Source: Dimargaris cristalligena (lineage: Eukaryota > Kickxellomycota > Dimargaritomycetes > Dimargaritales > Dimargaritaceae). From it: a DNA stretch of 64,000 nt. The DNA is taken from assembly GCA_027576995.1 (NCBI GenBank), contig JANBQC010000040.1:19239-83238 (forward strand). The letters are read 5' to 3'. How positions within the stretch are numbered: position 1 is the stretch's first letter; each line of letters opens with the position of its first letter. The translations under genes and the position numbers were made by a program. Positions 23,583 to 37,000 of the stretch are shown piece by piece. The notes under the pieces were generated by a model. It was not told the origin of the DNA and made no database searches. It saw only the letters and a program-made list of their open reading frames with translations.

Positions 23583-26193
23583 ATGTTGTCTCAAGCCGAA
23601 GTCAGGTAAGCCATTCTCAGCCTACAGAGAGCTATCCACCCGCCGAAACTGAGTTCGAAAATGAGCCTTGACCCGTCCCCCGGTCCAGCTCGAACAGCAG
23701 GACAAAGAACCCCTGGTTCGATTGCCTCTGTTTGTTCGTTGGATAATTTCGACCGTATAAGCCAGCTCTATCGTATACGCTTTATATTTTCAAGCACCTC
23801 GTTGCGATATATATATCTAACTTTTGAATTCTAATTGTATTTACGACCATTTCCGACTTGCCAGTCAGCGCTGGCGTCAATTTCGTGACGTCTCGCTTTT
23901 GTCAATGACAACCCTTCGGGAGCTCGGCCAAACCAGTCAATACACCGAACAGCACCTTCTTAGTGTCAGTTGGAAGCTTTTCCTGGAGTATCTTCCGGGC
24001 CTCGATGACATTCACCTACTGTGGCCCGAGGCCCTGCATAAGGAGCGCTCCCACTACGAACGGCTCCACATGAAGTACATTATCGAACCTTCGCAGCAAC
24101 TCAATCCATCGTCGGACGACCAAATCAGTCCCATTGAAGGGCCCACCCAGCCGATTTCCCCATCTGTGGTTGATTTGTCGATTCACAATCCGCTATCGTT
24201 GGCCCAGGACAGTCCGTGGCAGCAGTATTTCCAGGACAATGAGCTGAAGGCCATTATCCAGCGCGATGTGGAGCGTACCTTTCCCGACCAGCCCTGTTTC
24301 AACCAACCGGATGCCCAGCGGGCCATCACGGACATTCTCTTCGTGTACTGTAAGATGCACCAAGATACCTCCTACCGGCAGGGCATGCACGAGCTGTTGG
24401 CCCCCCTGTGGAAGGCCGTCAATGAAGACCGGTTTCACCGGGGTACGGGGTTCCCATCCGACCCGGTGGTCAGCCAAGATAATATCATTTTTCAGGTCCT
24501 GGATGCCCGCTATGTGGACCACGATGCATTTGCCCTGTTTTGCCGGATTATGCGCGTGGCCCGGCCTTGGTTCGAGGTTAGCGATGTAGCTCGCAACGCC
24601 TCGGCTAACCTGCGGCCCCGTACTGCCCTACCCGGAGCAGGATCAGACCGTTCGGCAGGGGGAACTATTTCCGACTCACTCCGCCATTTGAAAATAGCGG
24701 AATTGAGCCGGGCAACCCCCATTTTGGCCAAATGCAACCACATCTTTTATTCCCTATTGAAGCGGGTTGACCCGTCTTTGTTTCAGCACCTTGAAAGCCT
24801 GGAAATCGAGCCCCAACTCTACGGTATCCGTTGGATTCGTTTATTATGGGGCCGAGAGTTTCCATTCGACGACTTGGTGACCCTCTGGACCGCCCTTTTT
24901 GCCCATGATCCGAATCTGGTCGCGGTCGAATGGGTGTGTGTGGCCATGTTAATTCGGATTCGCCATCTCCTTCTCGAGGGTGACTATTCCACTTGTCTTC
25001 AGCATATCATGCGCTACCCGCCCTTGACCGGTCCCGGAACGGCGGTTTCCTCCCCGGGCGACGGGGAAGGTGGTCGTACGTATTCGAATTATATCCCATC
25101 CTTCCCCCACCTACCGGGCCTGACTCTGACTACCTTAACCCCCGTCCAATTTCTGTTTCAGCAGGCCGTATACCTCCGCCAAAACCTGGGTCCCTCCGCG
25201 GGTTACTTAGTTATTACCCAGAATAATGCCATCCTGGGGATTGAGACCACCAATGAACCATTGCCCCCCCTGGACGCGACCGCACCCCTTTCCCCCCGGA
25301 TCACTGATCCTATTAAACCTACTGTAAACCAGCACTACACCCGACGCCCCCTGCCACCCAGCCAGCCGGCTGCCACATCGGTCCCTACCACTCGAACCAA
25401 GACGGCGCCGGCAACCAGCCGGTCCAGCTTGGAAGCCGATTCCCAGCGGGCCATTAGCCAGACAACTGCGGATATTCTATTACAATGCGAGAAGTGGCTC
25501 CAGCTCCTCATTGAAACTCGGTCACCCTCCCAGACTAACCTAGCCTCCCCAATTCCCGAAGCCCATACGGATGAATCGGTTGGGGCGGTTGTTCCGGCGG
25601 TATTCCATACGCTTCGCTATACCCGGCAGATATTGGAAAAACGGGTGAATCCCAATGGCGCGGCGATTCACCAGCCCCAACACGTGTCCACCTCCGCTAC
25701 GTTGAATCTTCTCCAAACCGCCCGGTCCCGGCTCAGTGCACTTGGCCGGGAACTCTCGCTGGACAAGGCCCAGACTGACGGGAATCCCGGGGCTGGGTCC
25801 CGGGCCGTTGCCAAACCCCGTGCGACGCAAGTGGAACAGACCTTTTGTCGGGTAGTGGCCGTCAGCTCCACTCCCCCGGAGACCCAGCCCCCTTCGGATC
25901 CGTTGCTCTCGCTTAGACCGCCATCCTCCTCACCAACTTTAAGGGCCCAATCGCCGCCTTTGATCCGACCCTTATCGCCCTCCTTATTGACCGGTCGCGC
26001 ACAAGCATCAGGATCGGCCATGCGTTCACGTCTCACCACCCGGGGAGTCACTTCTCCCCCTCTGACGGCCCGATCGCCCCCCGTCTCGTCAGGCACGGGT
26101 CGCCATGGGTCTATGTTTCCCAATTCTTCGCAAATCGGCTCCAGGCCAGGTTCCCAGTCCGTGACCGACGACCCCTTAGGGGCACTCCGCTGA
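23583..26193 (+). CDS. TBC1D5: TBC1D5-like Rab GTPase-activating protein
   Basis: Exon 1 is 23 nt (23583-23605, MLSQAEV plus two bases), donor GTAAGC; exon 2 is 23865-26193 after a TTGCCAG acceptor. About 783 residues. TBC domains are Rab GAPs; TBC1D5 acts on Rab7 with retromer on endosomes. Both catalytic fingers are intact: the arginine finger in IIQRDVERTFPD (about residue 138) and the glutamine finger in SYRQGMHELLAPLW (about 178). The opening SWKLFLEYLPG and the segment YGIRWIRLLWGREF also match the TBC1D5 group. The last 300 residues are Ser/Pro/Arg-rich and probably disordered. In-frame reading upstream of 23865 is not taken as coding because it contains TTCTAATTG, a likely branch-point region, and no ATG. 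Another TBC family is possible, but TBC1D5 fits best. Confidence 0.9.
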
Positions 26194-26549
26194 AGTCTCT
26201 TTTGATAATTGCGCAAATATATGTTTTTGAATATATTAATTGCCCTATTATATATTGGTTATAAATATATATTTGTATGTTCTTATTCCACTATATCCCG
26301 CTTTCTTTCTTTTTTTCCTCGGAAACTTGAACTTTCATCATAATATTGTTTTTGATTATGTGATATAATCTGTTTCTCAGTAAATTCTTGTGATAATCCC
26401 TAAACGCAGATATATTCTCAGTGTGAGTGGCATATCTTAGCTAGAGTGGTCTACTTCCATTTACAACATTTATACAATATATGGGTTAGATATTTGGCGC
26501 AGTTGTATAGGCTTTTGAATAATATATGTTTGGGATGGTAGGCGGGATA
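26194..26549. other. AT-rich 3' flank of the TBC1D5-like gene
   Basis: Very AT-rich, with repeated TATATA-type runs around 26215-26280, consistent with 3' untranslated and polyadenylation sequence. No gene. Confidence 0.4.
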
Positions 26550-26815
26550 ATAGGGCGATTACCCCTTCTATCATCGAACTTCATTATTTTATTACTATTA
26601 TTAGCGAATTACTTCATCGAACCCATCCCCATCTTATTAATTGTTTTTCTGGACTTAAGTCCCGGCTTTGAAAAGGGTCTATAGTACCACCGGGGCGGGT
26701 GAGGCCTGCTATATATACCCGAGGGCATATAGGGGCCTCGGAAAAATTACTAAATAAAGCAAGTCGCGGCTTTAGGAGCCGTCGATTCCCATGATAGAAG
26801 GGGTAATCGCCCTAT
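26550..26815. mobile_element. Miniature inverted-repeat element, family B
   Basis: A 266-bp segment bounded by perfect 25-bp terminal inverted repeats: 26550-26574 (starts ATAGGGCGATTACCCC) and 26791-26815 (ends GGGGTAATCGCCCTAT). The interior has no open frame of note, so it is non-autonomous. Only one copy is present in the window. No clear target-site duplication could be fixed. Confidence 0.7.
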
Positions 26816-29237
26816 TCCATGGAATACACTAGTCGAGATTAGAGGATATCGGAGAAGTAGCTATGCTAGTTAAAATTTTATAGTATATTAGATAGTGGAG
26901 AGGTGCACCCCCCAGGGCTGCGCTATATACAATATACTCATTGGCCAAAATGTTTATCTAAAGAACGCCTCCGGGGAATATACGGATATATATAAAACCG
27001 ACTATTATTCATCAAAAAGTCGAAAAGAAGATGTTAGTAGATTGATGTATAGAGAGTTTGCAGTTATGGGCACCTTATTTGAAAAATACCAATCGAAAGT
27101 ATCCCCAACTGGGAAAAATCTGAAGATGTCACACCCTGGCTGGAACATACAATTTAACTCGGTATTTTAGATGTTAGTGTGGCCGTTTCAGTAAACTAAT
27201 TCAATATTTTCCATCAACACAGATAAAGGCATCTGTCCATAGCCCCACCATTATCCATATTGCCACAGCAGCATTGTATTATATGCGGAAATATCCAGTC
27301 TGATTTCCTTATTATTGGGCATTTCCTTAGACTTATTTCTATCATAATTAAAAAGATTGGTTTATTATGGTATTTTAATAAATAGCATCCCAATATAAAA
27401 AGGATGCCACATCCTGATACATGCAGTTTCTTATACCCATATACAAATATAGTAGAAACAATAGTACAAGTATCGGGCCTCATTTAACCTACAATTATGC
27501 AGGCACCTCCCAGTGTTTGATCAACTGGTGGCTGGGACATTGGCCTGACCCCAGTCAGCCTCGATGAGCTCATAGCAGGGGTCAAACACAGGGTAATCCC
27601 TCAGAACAAAAGAGGGATACCCAGAACCACCCTGTTGGGGGTGGCTAAGGTGAATTAGTCCCTGCATTATTGCAGGAAGAGGCTTAAGAATGGCCATGGT
27701 GAGGGGGGGAGGAGATAAAAGTGGGAGGTGGGGGGGGGGGAAGTAAGGTGAAAGGTTAAGGGGAGAAAAAGGTGGAAAGGGAGCAACAGCTATGGTAAGT
27801 GTATCCAAAATATGTTGCTAATAAGTGGGTACTAGGAATGGAGTTTTTGTGCCTATTTATAATCTGCTGATTGTTTTATTAATCAGACATTACATTGGTA
27901 CCTAACTACTTTTTCAACATGGTCTGCAAGTGGGTGTCTATTCCAATACCCTATTGGGTCAACAATACCCTTGTCAGTAGCGTATATTAGGAATTGACCA
28001 AGGAATAGCTATTATACCTCATTATTTCCTTTGTTGCCTTATTCAAGTGGCTTCATGAACATATACAGTTAGTATATCTGTCTTACAATATACATTATAC
28101 TATGGTTAGGCACAATTAATAGGTGTCTTATGGCCTACAGCAACTAATCCTAAGATAGGGTTATGGCTGAACCTTTGGACTGGAGGCTTCTAAATAAAAA
28201 GATTTTCATAATAACTATGCAGAAAAACTTCTTGATTTTCCAGGTCTGTGTTTTTTTCAAGGATGATCAGACCAGCTATAACAGCTAAACCCTTCATTGT
28301 TACCCACCGTATGGGTTATTCAAGGAGATGGATCCACTTATCAACCATTATAATGGGCTGGCAATGGTTCTGATAGACCCTGCTGGTCCTGATTAACCAC
28401 TGATCAAATGATTACAGTCTAGGCATAGCTTAATCCCAGCTAAATGCCGCGCCCCTAACAGGAAGGATGAAGTTTCCTACCCTTCAGTGATTGATTATAA
28501 TAGTGGACGAACCTGGAATTACTGATAGTTATTTAAAATACAATTGGGATAGGCCATGTGAACTAAATTATTAGTGGTTTACATTGACACCAACTGCGGC
28601 ATTGGAGGAGATGACTGGCCTAAATGGTGGCTGTGCCCTATTTTTATGAATTGTATAGTAAGCCGGGGTATTCTAAGGCAATCTTCACATTGCCATGGTC
28701 ACCGGGATTCTTCATCTTATCTTCACCAATTTTAGGTCACGGTTAAACATTGGCAGGTTCTATTAGTTGAATAGAAGTCTCCCTGGCCTATTGTGCTACA
28801 GCCTTGTTGTCTACCTTGACTGCGGGGTACTGAAAAATCTGATGGTTCAGCATTTGCCTGTTAATAGCATGGACTTAATGGTGGAAAAGTATATCATTAT
28901 TATGAAGATCCTATAGATTGTTTAGAACAATTGGGCCTAAATTACCAGGATGTCTTGTTTGGCGTCTTTAATCCAGAAGGGCATTACAGGCCATGCTACC
29001 ATAGCATGGTTTCATACCTATTATCATTGAAAGGAAATTCAGCCCAGTTTCATCCAGTTTTAAATGACATGCATATGGTTAAATCAATAGGATATACCCA
29101 TATTATGTTATATGTTCCGCAGCGGTAGTACAGCCACCATGTGAGGAATCCAAACCCATGGGTATGTGGGTTGTTGTGCTTTTTTTTGACCACCTAATAG
29201 TGATTGTTGCATTTGGAAGGGGAATGAGGTAATACAA
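26816..29237. other. Gene-poor region with possible coding relics
   Basis: No intact gene is supported. A 91-codon frame at 26895-27170 without an ATG (includes EFAVMGTLFEKYQSKV) and a minus-strand frame at 27521-27808 (includes GGSGYPSFVLRDYPVFD) read more like protein than chance. They have no start, splice or domain support and may be fragments of decayed genes or transposons. The rest is AT-rich and uninformative. Confidence 0.3.
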
Positions 29238-29378
29238 TATGGGTGAAATTCGGCTTGGTTGTATAAGGTTGTAACAGATATGTGTATGGGATATTAGTAG
29301 GATGTTTATTTTCAACTAGTAGTATTCCCCTCATCAAATGGATTTTTTGTTATACAGCCTTGTTGAACTGCTCCCATA
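29238..29378 (-). mobile_element. Miniature element family A, copy 1
   Basis: About 141 bp with TA at each end and imperfect terminal inverted repeats (TATGGGTGAAATTCGGC at left, GTTGAACTGCTCCCATA at right). It is in reverse orientation relative to the other copies, shown by the internal CCTCATCAAATGGATTTTTT. No coding capacity. See the nested copies at 53943-54223 for the target-site evidence. Confidence 0.8.
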
Positions 29379-29882
29379 TGGTCCTTAGTTTTCTAAGGTT
29401 CATTGTTCCGCCAAAGTAGATAATTGGATCACCTGGTGATTGCCCGTTGCAAAAATGTACCGCCGGGTACTCTAGTAGCGGTATTCAATTGATCGATGCA
29501 GGAGCGGAGCGTAAAATATATCACAGATAGGATTTCCCATATCCCGCTTTTTTGATAGCGAGATCAACCTGGTAATCGGACACGTGGATTAGGGTGGATA
29601 GCAGAAGAACCAATAATTCAGAGACTAATTTGAAGGGGTTATTTTCGAAAGAAATACGGATCATTACTTTGGGTGAAATTCAAGTCAACTGTAGAGGCTT
29701 TCGAATAAAATGGATTTTTTGGTTCACTCAACTTGGCAGAACACGCCAGCTTATTTATCTTATGAAGGCAAATCTCACCTATACAAGTTCTGGGTACTAG
29801 TTGGTGATTAGTAAGATTGTGTGTGTAATACCGTCCGGAATGCCACAATTGATTGACAGGGTTAGATATCAAATCCCGTTTA
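29379..29882. other. Spacer between two family A elements
   Basis: About 500 bases with only short open frames on either strand. No gene or RNA is recognised. Confidence 0.35.
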
Positions 29883-30024
29883 TAAGGGTTAAGTTCATTC
29901 AGGCTGTATAATGAAAAATCCATTGGATGGGGCAAATATTACTGATTAAAAGCTATTCTCACATATATTTGCCCATACACGTATTATGTAAAACCTTATA
30001 CAGCTGTTTTGAATCTCACCCATA
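29883..30024 (+). mobile_element. Miniature element family A, copy 2 (diverged)
   Basis: Aligns to the family across its length (TTCATTCAGGCTGTATAATG, AAAATCCATTGGATGGGGCA, TGTAAAACCTTATACAGCTG) and ends TCACCCATA. The left terminus is eroded (TATAAGGGTTAAG), so this is an older copy. Confidence 0.65.
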
Positions 30025-31058
30025 TTTTACCCACCACATCTATGTTGTTTTTTTTTTGCTTTTATCTTAACATCTGTTCTAACTATGCTTATCCTATCAA
30101 TACAGCAATTTACTTCAGCAAACCAATTATAATTGATATATTTACATCGAGTGCGTCTATTGTTTGCTACCTTTTATCTTTTTATATATTTTGAATTGCA
30201 ATTGACTTACTTTCAGTGTTCTACTTTGCTTATAAAAGATGTTTGAACCCTGCGAAGGAAACACAGCAGTCATCTAACTATCTGTTGTTCATATATTGAG
30301 GATATTAATTTCGCTAGTATTTTCAGCGTAATTTAGCCATTATAATATCATATTAACCGCGCCCTCGTAACCAGACTGTCTGCACCCTTGAGTATTGACA
30401 TGCCATTTGGCCAGGGATCCTCCATCTCGGTGTCTCCACGCCTGGATAAGGAAGCTGAGACCATATTTTACACTACTAAGTCTAATGTATCGAAGGTGAA
30501 GCAAACCAGTACCACAACTACCGCATTACTGACTATATTCATCACCCAGACTAATTTGTGTCATACTTTTTTTTTGCTTGATGGGACTGGCAACGCCGGT
30601 AAATGAGAATTTCCGTGGAAAGATACTTCGACAGATGAACGAGACATTGTGCTAATAGAAATTGCTTTGGATAGCACAGTCGGTTGGCTGAATTTGGCAT
30701 CCTATTCTAATAGATGAAAATACTATTGAAAAGAAACTGTTAGATTGTAACCCCTTCAGAGCGATGCTGCCATAAAACCACACTGCAATTATATTATTCA
30801 TCTTCGATACTTCATTTGCAGTATTAGCCAGTGCCATTAAATTGCAGACGGCTATAGTTTAGCTAAAGACATCGGAACAATATCTTGGAATAAGAATTTC
30901 CCTCGTCGATAATCAGGGCCGTAAGGATATTTAGGGTTCTAGAACCCTCATCCCGCGGGTTGTTGCTGCCAACCCCCTCCCCCCCTAAACCTTGAAAACA
31001 ACACTTCGGCTTAGTAGTTTTATAAACCACAGAGAACCCAAATTCGCTTAGAAGAGAC
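30025..31058. other. Spacer downstream of REV3
   Basis: AT-rich. A 72-codon frame at 30388-30606 has no domain and I do not call it. The part next to 31058 is the REV3 3' flank. Confidence 0.35.
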
Positions 31059-34000
31059 TCACAGTTCTTGCCATTCCTGCTCAATATCATGCGCGCAGTT
31101 CCAATACAATGGCCGAGTGGTAAGTTCCGCCTGGCTTTTGATTTGCTCATAGTAAATCGGGCAGTCGAGGGAGCTGCAGATCAATGGATGCCCAACGGGG
31201 GCCCGCAGCAAAAAATCCGGTACCGAGGTGCACTGACTGCAACACTGGTTGAGAAATTGATGGCGTCGTTCCATGCGTTGAACCTTTAGGGTCAGAGTAA
31301 GGATGGTGGCCTGGGGTTGATTGGCACATGCAGGACATATATCTACCGCATCGCAGTCAGGGTTGTGTATATAATGGGTTCGTTAGAATCGAAAACGACC
31401 AGTGGGAATCAACATTGGCCTCCCATTGCCCACAGAGTCCGTGGTATTGAATTAGTATTGTGGGCAATAGTGTCAATACATTTCAACAGCCTACCATGTT
31501 GGCCTACCTTGTTTAGTTTGAGTTGAACAAACGAGGCACTGGTGGTATTTAAAATATTGATCCAATGTGGTTCGCGGAAGATTCGTTGGTGCGCCACTCG
31601 AGTCCAAACCACCCGTTTGATGGTATAACGAGTGAAGCATTCGGCGGTTATGGCTACTTTTGGGCATTTCGTTGAACCAATGGTGTAAATCCACTCCAAT
31701 AAGTGTAAATATTCGATTGAGGCTGGGGATTATTTGCTTAAGAATGTAATACCGGCCGTGTAGCCGCATCTGAGGGTTGGCCAGAAGCTCCCGCGGACTC
31801 ATCACTTGGTCAGCCAGCCGGTCCTGGGGTCCACCGTAGACCACCACGTACGGGACACGCTCGCCATACTGGGGTTCCTGCCGGGGATCCACCGCCATAT
31901 GCTTCAGGGACACAATAGCGCCCGGGGGCGGGAGGCGGTTGGGGTTATACACGCCTAATTTGACCTCCTTAGCGAAGACGAAATCCTGGATACTAACCCG
32001 TCCCCTCGAGATCTTACCCCATTCGCGGTGCAAGTAGGTCCGAATGCGGGTCAAATCCTGATGCTCGAAAAGTAGCCGAAGACACTTCTCCATTATTTTC
32101 TGGGTAGCGGGGCAGCCATCACGCCGGACGGTTTCAATGCCTTTGCCTTCAAATATGGGCTCGGCTTGGCGGCGGTGTTCGTATTTATAACCGACATAGC
32201 GCTTCTTAGCCAAGAGCACACAAGGATGGTAAACCTATAAAGTGAATAACACCCATTAGCCCACAGTGGTATAGTTCAGCTGGTTAGCCGGCGAATATGA
32301 AAAGTGGGGACTGGGGCCGGGTAATAAGATGGATTTGAACAGCATTTTGTCGATATGGGTGAAATTCAAACCAGCTGTTTAAGGTTTTATATGATACATG
32401 TATGGGTGAATAATCTGTGAGAATAGCTTTTAACCAGTAATATTGGCCTCATCCAATGGATTTTTCATTATACAGCCTGAATGAACTTCTCCCATATACT
32501 AGCGTTCAGTCCAACCAGCCGCATAGATTGATATGTGTATTAGAAGTGGGAATGGGCTTTAGTGGGTGTGCTTACCTTTTCAAATTTTAGTTTGACGGGT
32601 GGTGGGTTTTGGTCCGAAATAAACTTCGCCATTTCTTCGCCAATGTCAAAGGCCTGGTCCCGGGTCGCTCCCGGCAAATAGACAAAAAGACTATCCGTAT
32701 CCCCATAGACCACTTTGGCGTTCCAAGTCGGGTGGTTATTCACCGCAGCAATGGCCCGCTCCAGAGTCTCCCGACCCGTCTGAACGATGCTATCGGCGAT
32801 GTCCACGCAGGGCATTCGACCGGAGAAACTGGCCCCGATGTAGCCGTAGGTTACATTAGCGACCAGTTTGAGGGCCATTTGAAAAGAGTCCAGCTTCCGT
32901 ACCCGGGCCTGGAGCAGGGCCCGTCGGTCGCGGGTGGCGGTGACCTTGGCGGTCTCAATGAGTAGTTGACTAATCCGGGCCATTTGTTGTTTAACCAAGA
33001 CTCGAGTATCAAGTATTTCGGTGAGCATCCGGGCCACTAAGCTCTGTCGAACCGGTGCCTTGACGTACATGGCCCCATTGGGGGCAACTTGAAGTAGATT
33101 ATGCCTGGCCAACGTCCCTACGAGTCCACGGGGTAGGTTTACTTCGCCCGCCCCCATAGGTTTGGGCTGATCGAAGGTTGCCATCATGCCGAGGCAGGTT
33201 GAATAGCAGTAGTTGTAGGCGATCATGATGGATGGGTACAGGGATTGGAAGTCCAGGACGATCAAAGGGCTGGTGTAAAGGTTCGATTGGGGCTCCATTA
33301 CCAATGGTAGGCACTCGGCTGCGCGCTGTTGAGCGACCTTCTTAGCCCCCGGGGAAAGGGTCATAAAATTCTCGGGCTTAGTCAAGCGGAGCATCATCGC
33401 CTCCACTTTAAACTGCGACCCTCGGGTGAGAACAGAAAAGAAATCCACACCGTATACTTTGGCGAATTCGCTCGACTGGTGGATAACATTGCTGGCATCC
33501 AGGAGTTTGTTGGTTAGTTCGGCCCTCTCTAAATGGTACTGATATACACGGCTCTGCAGGATGGGGGATCCCTCCGTAGACCATCGGGTAAGTGTGTCAT
33601 AGTCAAAGCGGGGTACCCTGGTCCAAAGTAATTGGGGTTGGTCGTACAAAAGACACATGTATATATAGAGAGGAGGAGATAATAATTATACGATGGTGGT
33701 TAGTTGACTAAGTGATAGCTTATAATTTTTTTTGTATAGTCATGTTTCAAGTACAGGCCAGCTGTATTAAATATACTCTCTCAAAAAAAAAACAGTTCAC
33801 CTACCGACGGTGGAGAAAGTGGTATACAACATTTTCAAAAGAAAATATATTCAAGGCGCAGCGGCTCTTCATTATCCGCCAAACGTTAAGCACATGTCGG
33901 CCACTGATCTGAATCGACGATGATTTGCGACGGCGGTACGCTTCCGCGGCATGTCGTTCCACCCGAGGGTTTGCGGGAGCGCCCGGCGGCCCCATATCAG

Positions 34001-37000
34001 AAGGTAAGTCTGGTCGATCCTTGGTGGTTGGGTCGACTCGCAGGCGGGAGAGCATTTCGTTTAGGTCCAGGTGGTAAACCCACGCAGCTCGGTCCAGGAG
34101 ATACCCCCATGACCCATTCTGGATCTCGTACCCCGCAATAATATCAGGGTCCCAGCGACGCGTAATCCAGTGGCACAGAATGTGCAAGAGGCGAGTCTCA
34201 TCCTGCAAGGGGACTAATATAACATCGGAGTTCGTTCGATTACAGGAGCTTCGGATAAGGCGCGCGAGGGCCGGGTCTCCTGATGGGATTTCATCACCAT
34301 TGGTAGGCGTGGCTACGGCATCGCAGTAGAAAATATAGGTTTGGAAGGTCTTGGATCCACTGGTGTTACCCTCTGATGAGTTGGTGGAGAGTTCTTCGGT
34401 GCTGGTCGCTTGCTGGGAAAAATCTGTGGGTTCCCAAAGGCTGCAGAAGATTGCCTGGATTGGATCGTGAAGTGGATCAGGACAGAGCGATCCCCGGGTA
34501 TTTACTAGGAAGTTTAATTATACAAATCATTTTTTAAAACGGGTCAACCGAAAGTCAGCAAATGAGGAGGGCTATATTGAGAATTCTAGAACCGCCAATA
34601 ATTGGGCATTTTCTCTATCAAGCCCGTTGGAATTCACGGAAACCCCCCAGATTTACAAGACTAGCGTACCTTAATAGGCGTGGCTGCATTGGCTTCTACA
34701 GAAACACGACTGTACTTACCATGTATTTCTAGACTTAAGACCGACATGAGCGTGTGGAAAGTCGCGGCTTGCGGCGTGCTGTAGTTCTGACTGACTTTAT
34801 AGTCAGGACGCCTTCGGTTACTAGGGCCTTGAATCTACGGGTGAGTCGATATACCGATCCAAACAGAAGCAAATGTTAGGTTATTCCATGAAAACCAACT
34901 AATAACCCTGGTATTTAAACAGCAGAGAATAGTGTGTGTGGAACATACAGAGCTAGAAAGTCGACTACAATATAATAAAAAGCAAGGACGTGTCGGGCGA
35001 CAGAACATACCTGACTAATCTCAGGAGTTGCTGCCTCTGAATGGATGCCCTTCATGGGAGTATCCCGGCAACTGGATGGTGATTGATACACGATGCCTGA
35101 AGCCTTCGACTGTTGTGCTACTATGGCACCGCGCAGTTGACATGGTGGACAAGCCAGTAAAGGTATTCGGAAATACAGGGTAGGAATTAATAACCAGCAC
35201 CTCAACCGTCAATAATAATAATCGTCACCGCCAATGGTGTTGGCTGGAAAGATGACAATGGAGTACCACCCTTCGCAATATACACGTTTTCTGTGCGACG
35301 GAACTACTAATTCGGAATGATCGGATATGGCTGGACTTACGTGTACCTGGTGAGCAGAGCCAGTCTCGGATCGATTTAGTGGATGGGGGTTTCGCCGCTA
35401 ATGTCCAATGCCGGAAGCCCGACAAGTTGGGCCGGTGATTCAATTTTTCCGATTCGACCATACTGAATGCTGGTGCCTGGTAAACCACCGGTGCCAAATT
35501 ATACGTTGGTAGACTGGAGAGCAGCTCCTGGTGGGTTGGTGGTGGACGTGCATACCGAAAACACCTCTTCCCTGAACCAATATCAGCCGATTTGGGGTCT
35601 TCTGGTTCAGATTCCACATCCATTCCATTACCCCAGAACTGTTGGGAGAGTGGCTCGTCAGGAATGAGTGGCCCTGGGGAATGCGAGATATTGGGTGGTG
35701 AATTGATATACCTAAGGGATTCCCCTGGTGTAAAATCACCTGTATTTTGACTCTGGGTAGGCCACCAACCGTTATTGGCCGGCGAGTATGTCGGTTCCAC
35801 ATCAGAAGTATCAAGGAGCAGTCGCTTTTGGCTTATTGCTTCGTCTACGTCATAAATTATAGGCATTGCAGAATCAATCGCCTCCGGAACTGGGGGTGGT
35901 AGGATAGCGCCCAATAGTGGTGGTGAACTACCTAATGTTAGACTAGTCAGTTGCGCAGTATGCTTAACTGTCGACGAAGGACATGGTGTCGCCGGAGGCT
36001 GCCATTCTGCTGTGAATATAGGAGTTGGTCGGAATCCAGAAGCACTAGCAGAATGACTTGCGGTTAGCCGAGGAGCCAGATTGGCAATAGGCGTATTAAA
36101 CAGCGATTCGATAGTCAGAGGGACCTGCGTAGCAGTGGGCGAGGAAGCAGCCCGTGGTGTTTTGAAGGGCGATTGAACACCAGATAAGTCAGTATAGTCT
36201 CGGTACACCGAACTGGCCTGGGTGCGAAGCTCGGCGGGGGTGGCCCAAAGTAGCGGAGACGCAAGTGGTGAATTGGGCGGATCATCGGTTGAGCCTGCTG
36301 AAGACAAAATCGGACTCGGAACCCAACTTTTAGGTGGGGTGGGGGATGTAGTCGTCGAGGCCGAAAATTGGGACGGTCGGTCCCGAGGTGTCGCGTCAAG
36401 TAGTTGGGACATCCACGTCGGATCTGGCGACACTGGGATGGACTTAGGCGCCCCACCTGTCAAATCAGTGGGCGATAATTGATATATGCCGTCTTCCTCC
36501 ATATCATCTATTTCATCGCCCAAACATGTAGGTAGACGGCCTTGGTATACTACCGGCGGGGGGCGTGTGAAGAGAGGGGTCCGGGATACAGGCTTTTTTT
36601 TTAAAGGGGAGCGATGACCACGTGAAGTGTCGGATCTTCTACGGGACTGACGAGTAGTTGAGACGATAGTAGACCGGTGCGAAGGCCCAATTGTCAAAGA
36701 GGAGGTTCGTGGAGGCCGACTAGGTGTAACCGATGAGGGGAAAGTATTATTATGTACAGGTTTCCGGGTAGAATCACGGGCCTGTCGGCGGGAGGAGGTG
36801 AAGTGGAGGGGCGTGATGGTTGAGGGGGTCGATGTTAGACCCTCCTTACTCGGAAGCAGCCGTTCGGGCCTGGCTGAAGAAGAACGGCCTGGTGTTAAAC
36901 TAGGACTATTGGCGGGGGGAAGCTGGCCACTTGGTTGCAGTGGGATCTGAGGATATTGTGGACGGGCATGCGGAGATGGTTTCAGGGAGAGTCGTTTAGT

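Noticed and set aside
32260..32345. tRNA-like stretch in a REV3 intron (TATAGTTCAGCTGGTTAG resembles an A box)
   Set aside because: No acceptor stem pairing, no plausible anticodon arm, and the B-box-like GGATTTGAAC is on the wrong strand.
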